Part shown: positions 51,837 through 62,652 of the stretch, one piece after another
Layout of the letters: every line of letters begins with the position of its first letter
Position numbering within the stretch: position 1 is the first letter of the stretch
From: Microcoleus sp. FACHB-672
Lineage (GTDB): Bacteria; Cyanobacteriota; Cyanobacteriia; Cyanobacteriales; Oscillatoriaceae
Reading direction: 5' to 3'
Assembly: GCF_014695725.1 (NCBI RefSeq)
Contig: NZ_JACJOU010000031.1
Span: forward strand, 1-64,000
Length of the DNA: 64,000 nt
Notes under the pieces: generated by a model
Told to the model about the DNA's origin: nothing
Database searches by the model: none
What the model saw: only the letters and a program-made list of their open reading frames with translations
Made by a program: the position numbers and the translations under genes

Positions 51837-54800
51837 TGGAAAAAAGTATGCGGTTGCATCTAACAAGTCTGATTGAATTGGTGGTGGCGGGAAGTTTAAT
51901 CGCCATCACCGGCAGCAGTCGGACACTCGCACAATCGATTGTTCCGGCAGCAGACGGGACGAATACGTTTGTTCTTCCCGAAGGCAACCGCTTCAACATC
52001 ACCGGCGGATCTAAATCAAAAGATGGGGCCAATATTTTTCATAGTTTTGAGAAATTTGGCCTCACTCAAAATCAGATTGCCAACTTTCAATCAAGCCCAG
52101 CCATTCGTAATATTTTTAGCCGAATTAATGGGGGGGACGCCTCGTTTATTAACGGCTTAATTTCGGTTACAGGGGGTCAATCTAACCTTTTCCTAATGAA
52201 CCCTGCCGGCATCGTCTTTGGCTCAAATGCCCGATTAGACGTGCCGGCTTCCTTTTTAGCGACAACCGCCAGTGGAATTGGGATTGGCTCAAATTGGTTT
52301 AATGCTGAGGGTTCTAATAATTATGCCGCCCTCGTTGGGACTCCCAGCACGTTTGCCTTCACCATGTCGCAACCCGGTGCAGTTCTCAACTTTGGCGATT
52401 TGGCGGTTCAACCCGGGCAAAATCTCACTTTGTTAGCCGGCACCACCCTCAGCACCGGCACGCTTTCTGCACCCGGCGGCAATATTACGGTTGCCGCAGT
52501 TCCCGGTGAAAGTTTAGTGCGAATCTCGGAAACCGGGATGCTGCTGGGTTTAGATGTGCAGCCGTTGAATGCAATAGGCAATCAACCGGGAAATTGGACG
52601 CTGCCGGTGGCATCTTTGCCGCAGCTACTGACAGGAGGCAGCGATATCAATCATGCCAACGATTTTGTCGTTAACAATGATGGAACCGTGCAGCTAGTCG
52701 GGTCGGGTATCCGGGTAGATAGTAATGATGTAGTAGCGCGGCAGGTAACAGCCGGCACCGCAACTTTAGCAGCCGGTCACAATTTAACGTTAGTCGAGAG
52801 CCGGCTTTCTACAACCGGCGACTTAAATTTACTGGCCGGTGATACATTGCGAGCACGCGATAGTGCATCAAATCCTTTTGTTGCTAGCGCTGGAGGCCGG
52901 CTGCTGGTTCAGGGCAATCAAAATGTTGATATTTTTGCATTAAATAATTCTGGCAGTGGTTTGTATGCCGGTGGCGATTTGGTGCTGCGTTCAAATCAAA
53001 CCGTCGGAGGCGATGCTCACTACTCAGCCGGCGGCAATTTTAAAATTGAAACATTAGATGGAAAACTCGGAAACTTATTTAGTCCTTACGACCCTGTAAT
53101 TCGAGCCGGTGGGGATGTCACTTTCGACGGTTATGAAGGTGCTTCCTTGCACATTTTTGCAGGGGGTAGTGTCACGATTACAGGAGATGTCACAATTACC
53201 GGCCCGGACACGGCGAACTCTATTAATGAGACGGTCACTCTATCAGATGGTACGACCGTTGCTATCAATGGCGCAGCTCAACCAACCCTTGATATTCGTG
53301 CAGGAACTACTAATTTCGGTACTGCTGGAATTAGTGGCGATACTGCCAGTTTCACGCCTAATCCACCTACTACTGGCGCTAATCCAACGAGTGCAGATAT
53401 CACAATTGGTAGTATCACCAATTATAACGGAGTTGTCTTTTTAACTAATCAGTATAATCCCAACCTATCGTTGTCAAGTGGAACAATTACCACAGGTGAA
53501 ATTGGTAGAAGTTTTATTGGAGAATCTGGGGTAAACGGTGATACTGATGTCATCATTAATGGACGTAACAACATTATTATTAACGGAAATATCTCGGTTT
53601 TTGGTGAGGTGGGTGGAAATATTACACTGATTAGCGACGGTGATGTTAGTACAAGTGGGCTATCTACTGGCAATCCCGGCTTTATTGATGATGAACCGGA
53701 TATTGCTATCAGAGCTGTCGGCAATATTATCACTGGGGGAATAAATACAATTTCATGTTGTGACGGGTTGGGGAGTATGGGCAATATTACCCTCACTAGC
53801 ACCGGCGGTACAATTAACACAACTGCCGGGACTCTAGATACCTCTTCTACAGGTGGGCAAGGTGGGGCGATTGCCCTTAGCGCCCCCAATGGAATTACGA
53901 CAGGAAACCTCAACGCCAGTGGCACCGTTGGCGTCAATGGCACCGAAGGGGGTGGCAATATTAGCTTCACCGGCCCGGTAATTCTTCCTGCAACTGACGT
54001 AGAGATTACCACCGGCCCAGACATCGGCAATATCACCTTTAATAATACGGTTAATGGTAATTCAGCGCTGACACTCACTGCCGGCACAACAGGCACGGTT
54101 CAATTTAATGATTTTGCCGGCAACCTTACGCCCTTGGGCGGACTAAATATTCCCAGCGCACAGAATATTCGAGTGTCAGGTGGGATTATCACTGCCAACA
54201 GTAACCAAACGTTTAATAGTCCAGTTACTCTCACCGGCAATGCAATTTTTAATGCCGGCACCGGCACAATTGCATTCAACAATCCGTTGGCAGTCGGTAC
54301 CAACGCATTAACCCTGAGAGCCAATGAAATTAACCTCTTAGGAGGCGCTAATTCAGTCACTGGCACCGGTACCGTTGCGCTACAGCCTTCCACACCAAAT
54401 AGACCTATCGAAATTGCTGGCGATGGTCTAACGCTGAATACTTTGAATCTGACACTAGCCGATCTTGCCGCTTTGGAACCGGCTGCTTTGCAGCCCGGTT
54501 TTGAATCCATTACTATCGGAGGGACGACAGCCGGCCGTATTGATGTCATAAACAATGTTACATTCAACCACCCAGTAAAAATTCAAGCGCTAGCAGATTT
54601 GGGTTCAATTTCTTTTGGAATAGCAAATGGGGCAATTATCGGCACAAACGGCGCATCCATCGAGCTAGAAGCCACAAATGATATCATCACCCGCAACATT
54701 ACCGGAACTACTCAAGGTATCACCCTTACTAGCAATCGTGGTGCAATTAATACAACTGGCGGTTTTATAAATGCCGGACTTGCCGGCGATAGCGGCTCAA

Positions 54801-57800
54801 TTCAACTGTCTGCTGATAGGAATATTACAACCGGCAATATTACTGGACAAAGTATTACCTTCAATAGCATTAATGGCGCGATTGATACAACTGCTGGGCT
54901 TCTCAATACTGGGGTTGATGTTAACGCAGGCCCGATTGAACTAACTGCCGGTGGCAACATTACGACTGGGGATGTCAGGGCTAGTGCTTCAGTTGGCGGT
55001 TCTATTGCCATAACGAGCAGCACAGGAGAAATTAACACCAGTGCCGGCACTCTCGATTCTACAGGTTTGATTGGCGGTAATGTCACGCTCAATTCCCCTA
55101 ATTCCTCTAAAATTACCCCCGGCAACATTGACGCGCAAGGAACAGCAAGTGGCGAGGGAGGAAATATCCTATTTAATGGCCCGGTGACGCTGCCGGCAAC
55201 CGACATCAGCCTGACAACTGGCCCAACCGATGGTAATATCACCTTTAATCGCACAATTGATGGGAACATCAACGCAAATTCAGTTCTAACACTCACTGCC
55301 GGCACAACAGGAATCATTCAATTTAAGGATGTTGTCGGCGGCGTAAATCCTTTAGGTGGGTTGAACATTACCACCACTGGAACTGTTGAAGTGGCAGAGG
55401 ATATCACGACTGCCAACAATGACATCATTTTTAACAGTCCTGTGAGTGTCACCAATAATGCGACACTCAACGCCGGCACCGCCAGAATTGCATTCAACAA
55501 TACTTTAGCTGCCGGTGCAAATGCACTGACTTTAACAGCAGACGAAATTGACTTCTCAGGTGGCGCGAATTCAGTCACCGGCAGCAGTTCCATTTTGATG
55601 CAACCTTTCACAGCGGCGCGAAATATCGAAATCGCTGGGAATGGTTTAACCGCAAATACTTTGAATCTCACAGCCGACGAACTTGTCTCTCTAACGGATG
55701 GCTTTAACTCGATTACCATTGGAGGGGCAAATGGTGTCGGCATCTTGAGCATTGCTAACCCCATCTTATTTAATGACAGCGTAACCCTTCAGTCTCCGAA
55801 TGGTTCAATCGCAGTCAATGGACTCCTTACAGGGGGGGCTAATGCAGCCGTCACACTCAATGGGCCAACGATTTTAAATGCCGGCATCACTACCGCCGAC
55901 CAAAATATCACGATTAACGGAAATACCTCCGTTGGTAGCAATATCACACTCAGCACCGGCGCAGTTGGTGCCGGCAATATCCTCCTGAATGGAACCGTTG
56001 ATGGCAACAACAACCTCACCCTAGAAGCCGGCACTGGTGATATTAATGTTAATGGCGCTGCCGGCAGCTTCACTCCTTTAGGAAATCTGACATTTAGCAA
56101 CGCAAATAATGTTATTACACAAGCAATTACTGCCAATAGCATTACTCAAACTTCCGGCATCGGCACTACGAATTTCAACGGCACACTAAACACCAATACT
56201 GCTGCCGGCATTAACCTGACAGGCACCAACTTTACCTTTATCAGTCCCGTTAATACCACTAATGCCGGTGGCGTTAATATCACTAACAGCGGTTTGCTCA
56301 GTATTGCTCCCACTGCTGATATGAATTTAGCCGGCGCTTTCCTACAAAATGGTGCGGGAGCAGTTTCCACAGGTGGAGATATCACCGGCAGCAGCATTCA
56401 ATTCACAAGTCCTTTGACGCTTACGGATAATGTTTCTCTCAACACCAGTGCCGGCAATGGCAGCATCCTCTTCAATAACACGGTAGATGGGACAAATCCA
56501 GGCGCTCAATCCCTGACTCTAGCAGCCGGCACGGGCAATATTACTTTTGATAGTGCTGCCGGGAATAACACTCCTCTGAGCAACTTAACAGTCAACAGCG
56601 CTAACAACGTTACTACCCAGGCAATTACTGCCAATAGCATTAGTCAAACTTCAGGCACCGGCACGACGAATTTCAACGGCGCACTCAACACGAATACTGC
56701 TGCCGGTATTAACCTGACAGGTAACAATTTTACTATTAACAGTCCTGTTACGACTGCTAATGGTGGTGGCTTGAGCATCAACAATAGTGGCACACTAAAT
56801 ATTTCTGCCGGTGCCAACTTAAACCTAGATGGTGCTTTCTCTCAAATCGGCACAGGAGCAGTTTCCACAGGCGGCAGCATTGCCACAAATAACAATAACA
56901 TCAGCTTTACCGGCCCAATCAACTTAACAGGCGATCTCTCCCTTAACACGGGTGCCGGTAATGGTGATATTACCTTCAACAACACAGTCAACGGTAATCA
57001 AAACCTGACTTTAGCAGCCGGCACTGGTAACATCTTCTTTAACAATTCACTAGGAGAAACAGCCTCATTAAATAGTCTAAATATCAATAGTGCTAGCAAT
57101 ATTTTTCTGAGCAGTAACGTCAGAACATTAGGCGATATCTTGTTTAACGCCCCCGTGACTCTTCAGAATAGTCTCACTATTGACAGCAGTGCCGGCAACG
57201 GGAATATTTTGTTCAATAATACTGTAAATGCCACGACTGCTGGGATTCAACACCTAACTTTAGCAGCCGGCAACGGAAATATTACTTTCAATAATTCAGT
57301 CGGTAATATTAATCGCTTAGGCGATTTAACCGTCAATAACGCCGGCAATGTCCTAACACAGGCAATTACTGCGGATAGCATTACCCAATTAGCCGGCAGC
57401 ACCACATTCAATGGAGTGTTAAATACTAACTCGGCTGCCGGCATTAACTTGACAGGTAACAACTTTACCATTAACAGTCCGATCACGACTGCTAATAGTG
57501 GCGGCTTTGGTATCAACAATAGTGGCACCCTGAATATTGCTCCTACTGCTGATATGACTTTAGCAGGCGCTTTTCTGCAAAATGGTGCGGGGGCAGTTTT
57601 CACAGGTGGAGATATCACCGGCAGCAGCATTCAATTCACAAGTCCTTTGACGCTTACCGATGATATTTCTCTCAATACCAGTGCCGGCAACGGTAGCATC
57701 CTCTTCAATAACACGGTAAATGGTGCAAATCCAGGCATTCAATCCCTGACTCTAGCAGCCGGCACCGGAAATATTACTTTCAATAATTCAGTCGGCAATA

Positions 57801-60800
57801 TTAATCGCTTAAATGCTCTAACTATTAGTAGCGCGAATAATGTCCTAACACAGGCAATTACTGCCAACAGCATTACTCAAACTTCCGGCACCGGCACCAC
57901 CACATTCAATGGAGTGTTAAATAATAACTCTGCCGCCGATATTAATCTGACAGGCACCAACTTTACCATTAACAGTCCTGTGACGACTGCTAATGGTAGC
58001 GGATTGAGCATTAACAATAGTGGCACATTGAATATTACCGACAATGCACCCCTGAACTTGGATGGAGCATTCAATCAAACCGGCACAGGCGGGGTTTCCA
58101 TCGCAGGCAATATTACGACAACCAATGACGATATCAGATTTACCGGCCCAATCAACTTAACAGGCGATCTCTCCCTTAACACGGGTGCCGGTAATGGTGA
58201 TATTACCTTCAACAACACAGTCAACGGTAATCAAAACCTGACTTTAGCAGCCGGCACTGGTAACATCTTCTTTAACAATTCACTAGGAGAAACAGCCTCA
58301 TTAAATAGTCTAAATATCAATAGTGCTAGCAATATTTTTCTGAGCAGTAACGTCAGAACATTAGGCGATATCTTGTTTAACGCCCCCGTGACTCTTCAGA
58401 ATAGTCTCACTATTGACAGCAGTGCCGGCAACGGGAATATTTTGTTCAATAATACTGTAAATGCCACGACTGCTGGGATTCAACACCTAACTTTAGCAGC
58501 CGGCAACGGAAATATTACTTTCAATAATTCAGTCGGTAATATTAATCGCTTAGGCGATTTAACCGTCAATAACGCCGGCAATGTCCTAACACAGGCAATT
58601 ACTGCGGATAGCATTACTCAATCTTCAGGCATCGGCAGCACCACATTCAATGGAGCATTAGATACGAGTAGTGCCGCTGGCATTAACCTAACAGGTAACA
58701 ACTTTACCATTAACAGTCCTGTGACGACTGCTAATAGTGGTGGATTGAGCATTAATAATAGTGGCACACTCAATATTGCCGGCAATGCACCCCTGAACTT
58801 GGATGGCGCATTCAATCAAACCGGCACAGGCGGGGTTTCCATCGCAGATAATATTAATACAACCAATGACGATATCAGATTTACTGGACCCGTCACATTA
58901 GATGGAAACGTAACATTTAATCTGGGAACAGCGACAATTGCCTTCGGTTCTAGCTTAGCAGCCGGCAGTAACCCGCTGACTTTAACAGCCGGTGAAATTG
59001 ATTTTACTGGAGCCGTAACGGGTAATAGTACGCTATTTCTGAGACCTGCATCTTCCGATCAAAATATCACACTCGGCGGAGCCAGCAATTCAACTTCAGC
59101 GCTGGATCTGACAGCAAATGAGTTAACAGCCATAGCCAATGGTTTTAGCTCAATTACTATCGGACGAACGGATGGCACCGGGACAATTAACTTTGAAAGT
59201 GGTGCGCCAGCAGATTTATTTAAAGATCCGCTGACAATTCTCTCTCCTGCCGGCACGCTTAACGTAAATGGGTTCATTGGGGCAGTTGATAATGCTTCTG
59301 TCACCCTTAATGCCGCTAATATCAATCTAGGAAATAACATCAGTACCCAAAACCAAAATATTACTCTCAACGGCAATATTTCCCTGAATAATAATGTCGA
59401 GTTGAATACCGATTTGGGCGGAGGTGACATTATTCTCAACGGGTCAGTTAATGGCACCCGCGAGTTATTCTTGAATGCCGGCATTGGTAATGTCGAGTTT
59501 AACGGGACTGTCGGACAGCTAAGCCGGCTGGAAGTTAATGCACAGAATACGCTGCTGCCACAGGGTGATACCACCATTACTACCAGCAATGGCGATATTC
59601 TTTTTAACAGTGCGGTTACTCTCCGAGGCAATACGAGATTTGATGCCGGCACTGGCACAGTTGCATTTACAAATACTTTAACTGCGGGTAGTAACGATCT
59701 GACCCTAACCGCAGACGAGATTAACTTAACAGCAATCACCGGCAGCGGTAATCTTGTACTGCAACCGACAAGTTTCAATCTAGATATTGCAATCGGAGGG
59801 TCTGGCGATACGAATGGTTTAGACTTGACAGCAGCAGAAATTAACGGCCTGCAAGATGCGTTTAATTCTATTATTATCGGGCGAGAAGATGGCAGCGGCG
59901 CTGTCAGAATTCTAAATGATGTGACATTCAATAGCCCACTAACCGTTCAGTCTTCAATGGGGTCAGGTTCTATCACGGCAAATGGAGCAATTGCCGCCAG
60001 AGGAATTGAACTAGAAGCCGGCAATAATATCACCACGGGCAATATTACCTCGACTAGAAATATTTCTATCACAAGTAATCGTGGCGAAATTGATACCAGT
60101 GCCGGCACGCTTAATACCTCCTCTGGTGATGAAGTGCGCTTAAGTGCAGCAGGCAATATTAGATCGGGTGACATTATTTCTTCACCGGCAGTGGGTGCGG
60201 GCGGTAGTATCCGACTCAATAGCAACAATGGCAGCATCACCACAGGGCGTTTAAACGCTAGTTCCACAGATGGGGATGGGGGCAATGTTGAAGTAAGCGC
60301 AACTGGCGAGATTAAAACCGGCAATATCACCAATCATTCTGATGCTGCTGCCGGCGGTAATATTACCTTGCAAAGCCAGAGAGGAGCAATTGTGAGCGGC
60401 AACCTGGATGCGTCAGGAAACACGCGAGGTGGGGAAATCAAAGTCCTCTCGCCTATCCAAATCACTGCCGGAGAGATAAATTCCAGTGCTCGGTTAGGGA
60501 ATGCCGGCAATGTCACCCTCGACCCCGAAGGCGATATCCAAGTTAGCTTTATTAACGCGCAAGGTGGAACCCAGGGTGTCGGCGGTGTGGTTGACGTTAC
60601 CACCCAACGGTTTTTTGGGGCAAGTGGGACATTTACAGATCGAAATGGAATACTTTCCAGCATTTCCACTGCCGGTGGACTGGGAGGGGGCCGAATCACG
60701 ATCCGGCACGGGGGTGGCCCAAATATTCCCTTTGTTGTGGGGGGTGGCGTTACAAATGGAACCGCCGGCAACATCACAACTGGCGCTCAGGTTGGAGAAA

Positions 60801-62530
60801 CGCTTCAGCCTGGAGATTATTTCGGGCCATTCACCCAAGGAATTGTGGGAGTGATTACTGGGCCGGTTTCCCCCGAAACTCCAGAAGAAATCCCCGAAAC
60901 ACCTGAAATTCCCGAAATCCCAGAAACACCCGAACCACCTGAAACACCCGAACCACAGCAACCGCCGACATCGGTTCCCACTCCAACACTGACGCCGGTT
61001 CTATCTCAGGGATCAACTCCAATACCGACAGGTGGGATAGGTGTTCCATCTCAGGGATCGACTCCAACACTGACTTTCCTTCCGAACCAACCAGAGGCAG
61101 AATCAGACAAAATTGGTAACTCAAGAGACACTGAGAAAGTATTTTTTGACTCAACAAAAATTCGCACAAAGCTAGATACATCGGCAGGAAGAGCAACACT
61201 CGCTTTTGATACAACGCCGCAATTGCGTCAAAATTTGGAGCAGGTGCTAAAGAGTGGAAAATTAGACCTAGCAGTATCGCTGATTGAAGAACTTAGGGCT
61301 GAGGAATTTAAAAATTACTTTGGGGAAAACTATGCCGGCAACACAGCTTTAGCCGAGTCGGAGCAAGGCATAAACCCTGGAAACACCGCAGAAGCAGTGT
61401 CTATTGAAGAAATCCAAAAGACCCTCACAGAACTGACAGATCAAACCGGCAGAACGCCTGCGGTTGTTTATGTTTTTGCTCAGCCCGAACAACTCTATTT
61501 GATATTAGTTGGCCCTAAGAGCAAGCCGGTTCTCGTAACTTTACCGGAAGCTAATCGTGGGGCGCTACTCAAAATGGTACAAGCGTTTCGCTTGCAAGTT
61601 AGCAATCCGCAAAAAAGTAAAACAACCGAGTACCTGGCATCATCCCAAAAACTGTATCAGTGGCTAATCGCTCCCCTGGAAGCAGAACTGGGAGCGCAAG
61701 GGATAGACACTCTGGTTTTCTCTTTAGATACAGGGGTGCGTTCGCTGCCGGTTGCTGCCTTGCACGACGGACAAAAGTTTTTAGTAGAAAAGTACACAAT
61801 TGGCTTAATTCCTAGCATCAATTTGGTTGATACTCGTTATCAAGATATCCGGAATTTTCACGTTTTGGCGATGGGAGCCTCACGCTTTAGTGATCAAAAA
61901 GCCTTGCCATCTGTGCCGGTGGAATTGTCTATGATTACCAAGGAATTATGGGAAGGAAAATCTTTTCTTAATGAGTCTTTTACCTTAGAAAATCTTAAAT
62001 TAGAACGTGCGAAAGAACCGTTTGGAATTATTCACTTAGCAACACATGGACAATTCCAGCCGCGTTCACCGGCATATTCTTATATTCAATTATGGGATTC
62101 CCAGCTACGGTTAAATCAATTGCGTCAGATGGGATGGAACGATCCGCCAGTCGAGTTATTGGTACTGAGTGCCTGCCGTACCGCGTTAGGGGATGAACAA
62201 GCTGAGTTAGGGTTTGGAGGTTTAGCGGTGGCAGCCGGCGTCAAGTCGGCGCTGGCGAGTTTGTGGTATGTGTCAGACTTAGGAACTTTAGGGCTGATGA
62301 GTGAGTTTTACGTGCATTTGAAGAATGCGCCAATTAAGGCAGAGGCATTGCAACGAGCACAAATTGCTATGATTCAAGGTCGTGTGCGGGTTGAGGGAAA
62401 TCAATTGCACTGGTCGGTTTCTGAGTCAAAAAGCGTGCCGGTGCCGGCAGAATTAGGCCGGCAGGAAGATCAAGATTTCTCACATCCCTACTATTGGGCA
62501 AGTTTTACTTTAATTGGCAGTCCTTGGTAA
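51836..62530 (+). CDS. Filamentous-haemagglutinin/CHAT giant protein
   Basis: A 3564-residue exported protein. It has a signal peptide (ELVVAGSLIAITGSSRTLAQ), then a TPS-type haemagglutinin activity domain (~36-150, FNITGGSKSKDGANIFHSF, FLMNPAGIVFGSNA). About 2800 residues of degenerate beta-helix repeats follow (phrases such as NINLTGNNFTINSP, LTLAAGTGNITFNN, TADEINFSGG), then a Pro/Glu linker (~3010-3080) and a C-terminal CHAT peptidase domain (~3190-3564) with His3404 (LATHGQF) and Cys3447 (LSACRTALG). Two-partner secretion would require a TpsB porin, which is not in the window. The start ATG overlaps the previous stop (TGATG); a GTG at 51833 is also in frame. A 479-bp perfect duplication lies inside. 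CHAT at the end of a secreted adhesin suggests a surface protease or processing enzyme (inference). Confidence 0.9.
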   Translation: MEKSMRLHLTSLIELVVAGSLIAITGSSRTLAQSIVPAADGTNTFVLPEGNRFNITGGSKSKDGANIFHSFEKFGLTQNQIANFQSSPAIRNIFSRINGGDASFINGLISVTGGQSNLFLMNPAGIVFGSNARLDVPASFLATTASGIGIGSNWFNAEGSNNYAALVGTPSTFAFTMSQPGAVLNFGDLAVQPGQNLTLLAGTTLSTGTLSAPGGNITVAAVPGESLVRISETGMLLGLDVQPLNAIGNQPGNWTLPVASLPQLLTGGSDINHANDFVVNNDGTVQLVGSGIRVDSNDVVARQVTAGTATLAAGHNLTLVESRLSTTGDLNLLAGDTLRARDSASNPFVASAGGRLLVQGNQNVDIFALNNSGSGLYAGGDLVLRSNQTVGGDAHYSAGGNFKIETLDGKLGNLFSPYDPVIRAGGDVTFDGYEGASLHIFAGGSVTITGDVTITGPDTANSINETVTLSDGTTVAINGAAQPTLDIRAGTTNFGTAGISGDTASFTPNPPTTGANPTSADITIGSITNYNGVVFLTNQYNPNLSLSSGTITTGEIGRSFIGESGVNGDTDVIINGRNNIIINGNISVFGEVGGNITLISDGDVSTSGLSTGNPGFIDDEPDIAIRAVGNIITGGINTISCCDGLGSMGNITLTSTGGTINTTAGTLDTSSTGGQGGAIALSAPNGITTGNLNASGTVGVNGTEGGGNISFTGPVILPATDVEITTGPDIGNITFNNTVNGNSALTLTAGTTGTVQFNDFAGNLTPLGGLNIPSAQNIRVSGGIITANSNQTFNSPVTLTGNAIFNAGTGTIAFNNPLAVGTNALTLRANEINLLGGANSVTGTGTVALQPSTPNRPIEIAGDGLTLNTLNLTLADLAALEPAALQPGFESITIGGTTAGRIDVINNVTFNHPVKIQALADLGSISFGIANGAIIGTNGASIELEATNDIITRNITGTTQGITLTSNRGAINTTGGFINAGLAGDSGSIQLSADRNITTGNITGQSITFNSINGAIDTTAGLLNTGVDVNAGPIELTAGGNITTGDVRASASVGGSIAITSSTGEINTSAGTLDSTGLIGGNVTLNSPNSSKITPGNIDAQGTASGEGGNILFNGPVTLPATDISLTTGPTDGNITFNRTIDGNINANSVLTLTAGTTGIIQFKDVVGGVNPLGGLNITTTGTVEVAEDITTANNDIIFNSPVSVTNNATLNAGTARIAFNNTLAAGANALTLTADEIDFSGGANSVTGSSSILMQPFTAARNIEIAGNGLTANTLNLTADELVSLTDGFNSITIGGANGVGILSIANPILFNDSVTLQSPNGSIAVNGLLTGGANAAVTLNGPTILNAGITTADQNITINGNTSVGSNITLSTGAVGAGNILLNGTVDGNNNLTLEAGTGDINVNGAAGSFTPLGNLTFSNANNVITQAITANSITQTSGIGTTNFNGTLNTNTAAGINLTGTNFTFISPVNTTNAGGVNITNSGLLSIAPTADMNLAGAFLQNGAGAVSTGGDITGSSIQFTSPLTLTDNVSLNTSAGNGSILFNNTVDGTNPGAQSLTLAAGTGNITFDSAAGNNTPLSNLTVNSANNVTTQAITANSISQTSGTGTTNFNGALNTNTAAGINLTGNNFTINSPVTTANGGGLSINNSGTLNISAGANLNLDGAFSQIGTGAVSTGGSIATNNNNISFTGPINLTGDLSLNTGAGNGDITFNNTVNGNQNLTLAAGTGNIFFNNSLGETASLNSLNINSASNIFLSSNVRTLGDILFNAPVTLQNSLTIDSSAGNGNILFNNTVNATTAGIQHLTLAAGNGNITFNNSVGNINRLGDLTVNNAGNVLTQAITADSITQLAGSTTFNGVLNTNSAAGINLTGNNFTINSPITTANSGGFGINNSGTLNIAPTADMTLAGAFLQNGAGAVFTGGDITGSSIQFTSPLTLTDDISLNTSAGNGSILFNNTVNGANPGIQSLTLAAGTGNITFNNSVGNINRLNALTISSANNVLTQAITANSITQTSGTGTTTFNGVLNNNSAADINLTGTNFTINSPVTTANGSGLSINNSGTLNITDNAPLNLDGAFNQTGTGGVSIAGNITTTNDDIRFTGPINLTGDLSLNTGAGNGDITFNNTVNGNQNLTLAAGTGNIFFNNSLGETASLNSLNINSASNIFLSSNVRTLGDILFNAPVTLQNSLTIDSSAGNGNILFNNTVNATTAGIQHLTLAAGNGNITFNNSVGNINRLGDLTVNNAGNVLTQAITADSITQSSGIGSTTFNGALDTSSAAGINLTGNNFTINSPVTTANSGGLSINNSGTLNIAGNAPLNLDGAFNQTGTGGVSIADNINTTNDDIRFTGPVTLDGNVTFNLGTATIAFGSSLAAGSNPLTLTAGEIDFTGAVTGNSTLFLRPASSDQNITLGGASNSTSALDLTANELTAIANGFSSITIGRTDGTGTINFESGAPADLFKDPLTILSPAGTLNVNGFIGAVDNASVTLNAANINLGNNISTQNQNITLNGNISLNNNVELNTDLGGGDIILNGSVNGTRELFLNAGIGNVEFNGTVGQLSRLEVNAQNTLLPQGDTTITTSNGDILFNSAVTLRGNTRFDAGTGTVAFTNTLTAGSNDLTLTADEINLTAITGSGNLVLQPTSFNLDIAIGGSGDTNGLDLTAAEINGLQDAFNSIIIGREDGSGAVRILNDVTFNSPLTVQSSMGSGSITANGAIAARGIELEAGNNITTGNITSTRNISITSNRGEIDTSAGTLNTSSGDEVRLSAAGNIRSGDIISSPAVGAGGSIRLNSNNGSITTGRLNASSTDGDGGNVEVSATGEIKTGNITNHSDAAAGGNITLQSQRGAIVSGNLDASGNTRGGEIKVLSPIQITAGEINSSARLGNAGNVTLDPEGDIQVSFINAQGGTQGVGGVVDVTTQRFFGASGTFTDRNGILSSISTAGGLGGGRITIRHGGGPNIPFVVGGGVTNGTAGNITTGAQVGETLQPGDYFGPFTQGIVGVITGPVSPETPEEIPETPEIPEIPETPEPPETPEPQQPPTSVPTPTLTPVLSQGSTPIPTGGIGVPSQGSTPTLTFLPNQPEAESDKIGNSRDTEKVFFDSTKIRTKLDTSAGRATLAFDTTPQLRQNLEQVLKSGKLDLAVSLIEELRAEEFKNYFGENYAGNTALAESEQGINPGNTAEAVSIEEIQKTLTELTDQTGRTPAVVYVFAQPEQLYLILVGPKSKPVLVTLPEANRGALLKMVQAFRLQVSNPQKSKTTEYLASSQKLYQWLIAPLEAELGAQGIDTLVFSLDTGVRSLPVAALHDGQKFLVEKYTIGLIPSINLVDTRYQDIRNFHVLAMGASRFSDQKALPSVPVELSMITKELWEGKSFLNESFTLENLKLERAKEPFGIIHLATHGQFQPRSPAYSYIQLWDSQLRLNQLRQMGWNDPPVELLVLSACRTALGDEQAELGFGGLAVAAGVKSALASLWYVSDLGTLGLMSEFYVHLKNAPIKAEALQRAQIAMIQGRVRVEGNQLHWSVSESKSVPVPAELGRQEDQDFSHPYYWASFTLIGSPW
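56906..57384 (+). repeat. 479-bp perfect direct repeat, copy A
   Basis: Identical to 58139-58617 at every position I compared, offset 1233 bp, within the FHA-CHAT gene. 1233 is divisible by 3, so reading frame is preserved. Confidence 0.93.
58139..58617 (+). repeat. 479-bp perfect direct repeat, copy B
   Basis: Second copy of 56906-57384. Sequence diverges immediately outside (C/A at the left edge, C/T at the right edge), so the boundaries are sharp. Confidence 0.93.
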
Positions 62531-62652
62531 TCAATTTTGCTCCTTATTGCAAAGATGCCAAAAGCCGAGTTTTACCTTTTTGACTGTTTGCAGTACGATA
62601 ATCCTAGTTTGATACATTAAATATTTTCAGATTTCTCTCCATCTTTTAATCA

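Noticed and set aside
53449-60961. Several long minus-strand open frames (up to 290 residues) inside the FHA-CHAT gene
   Set aside because: They mirror the repetitive codon pattern of the sense gene (Val/Leu/Pro-rich antisense), share its repeat periodicity and have no ribosome sites.
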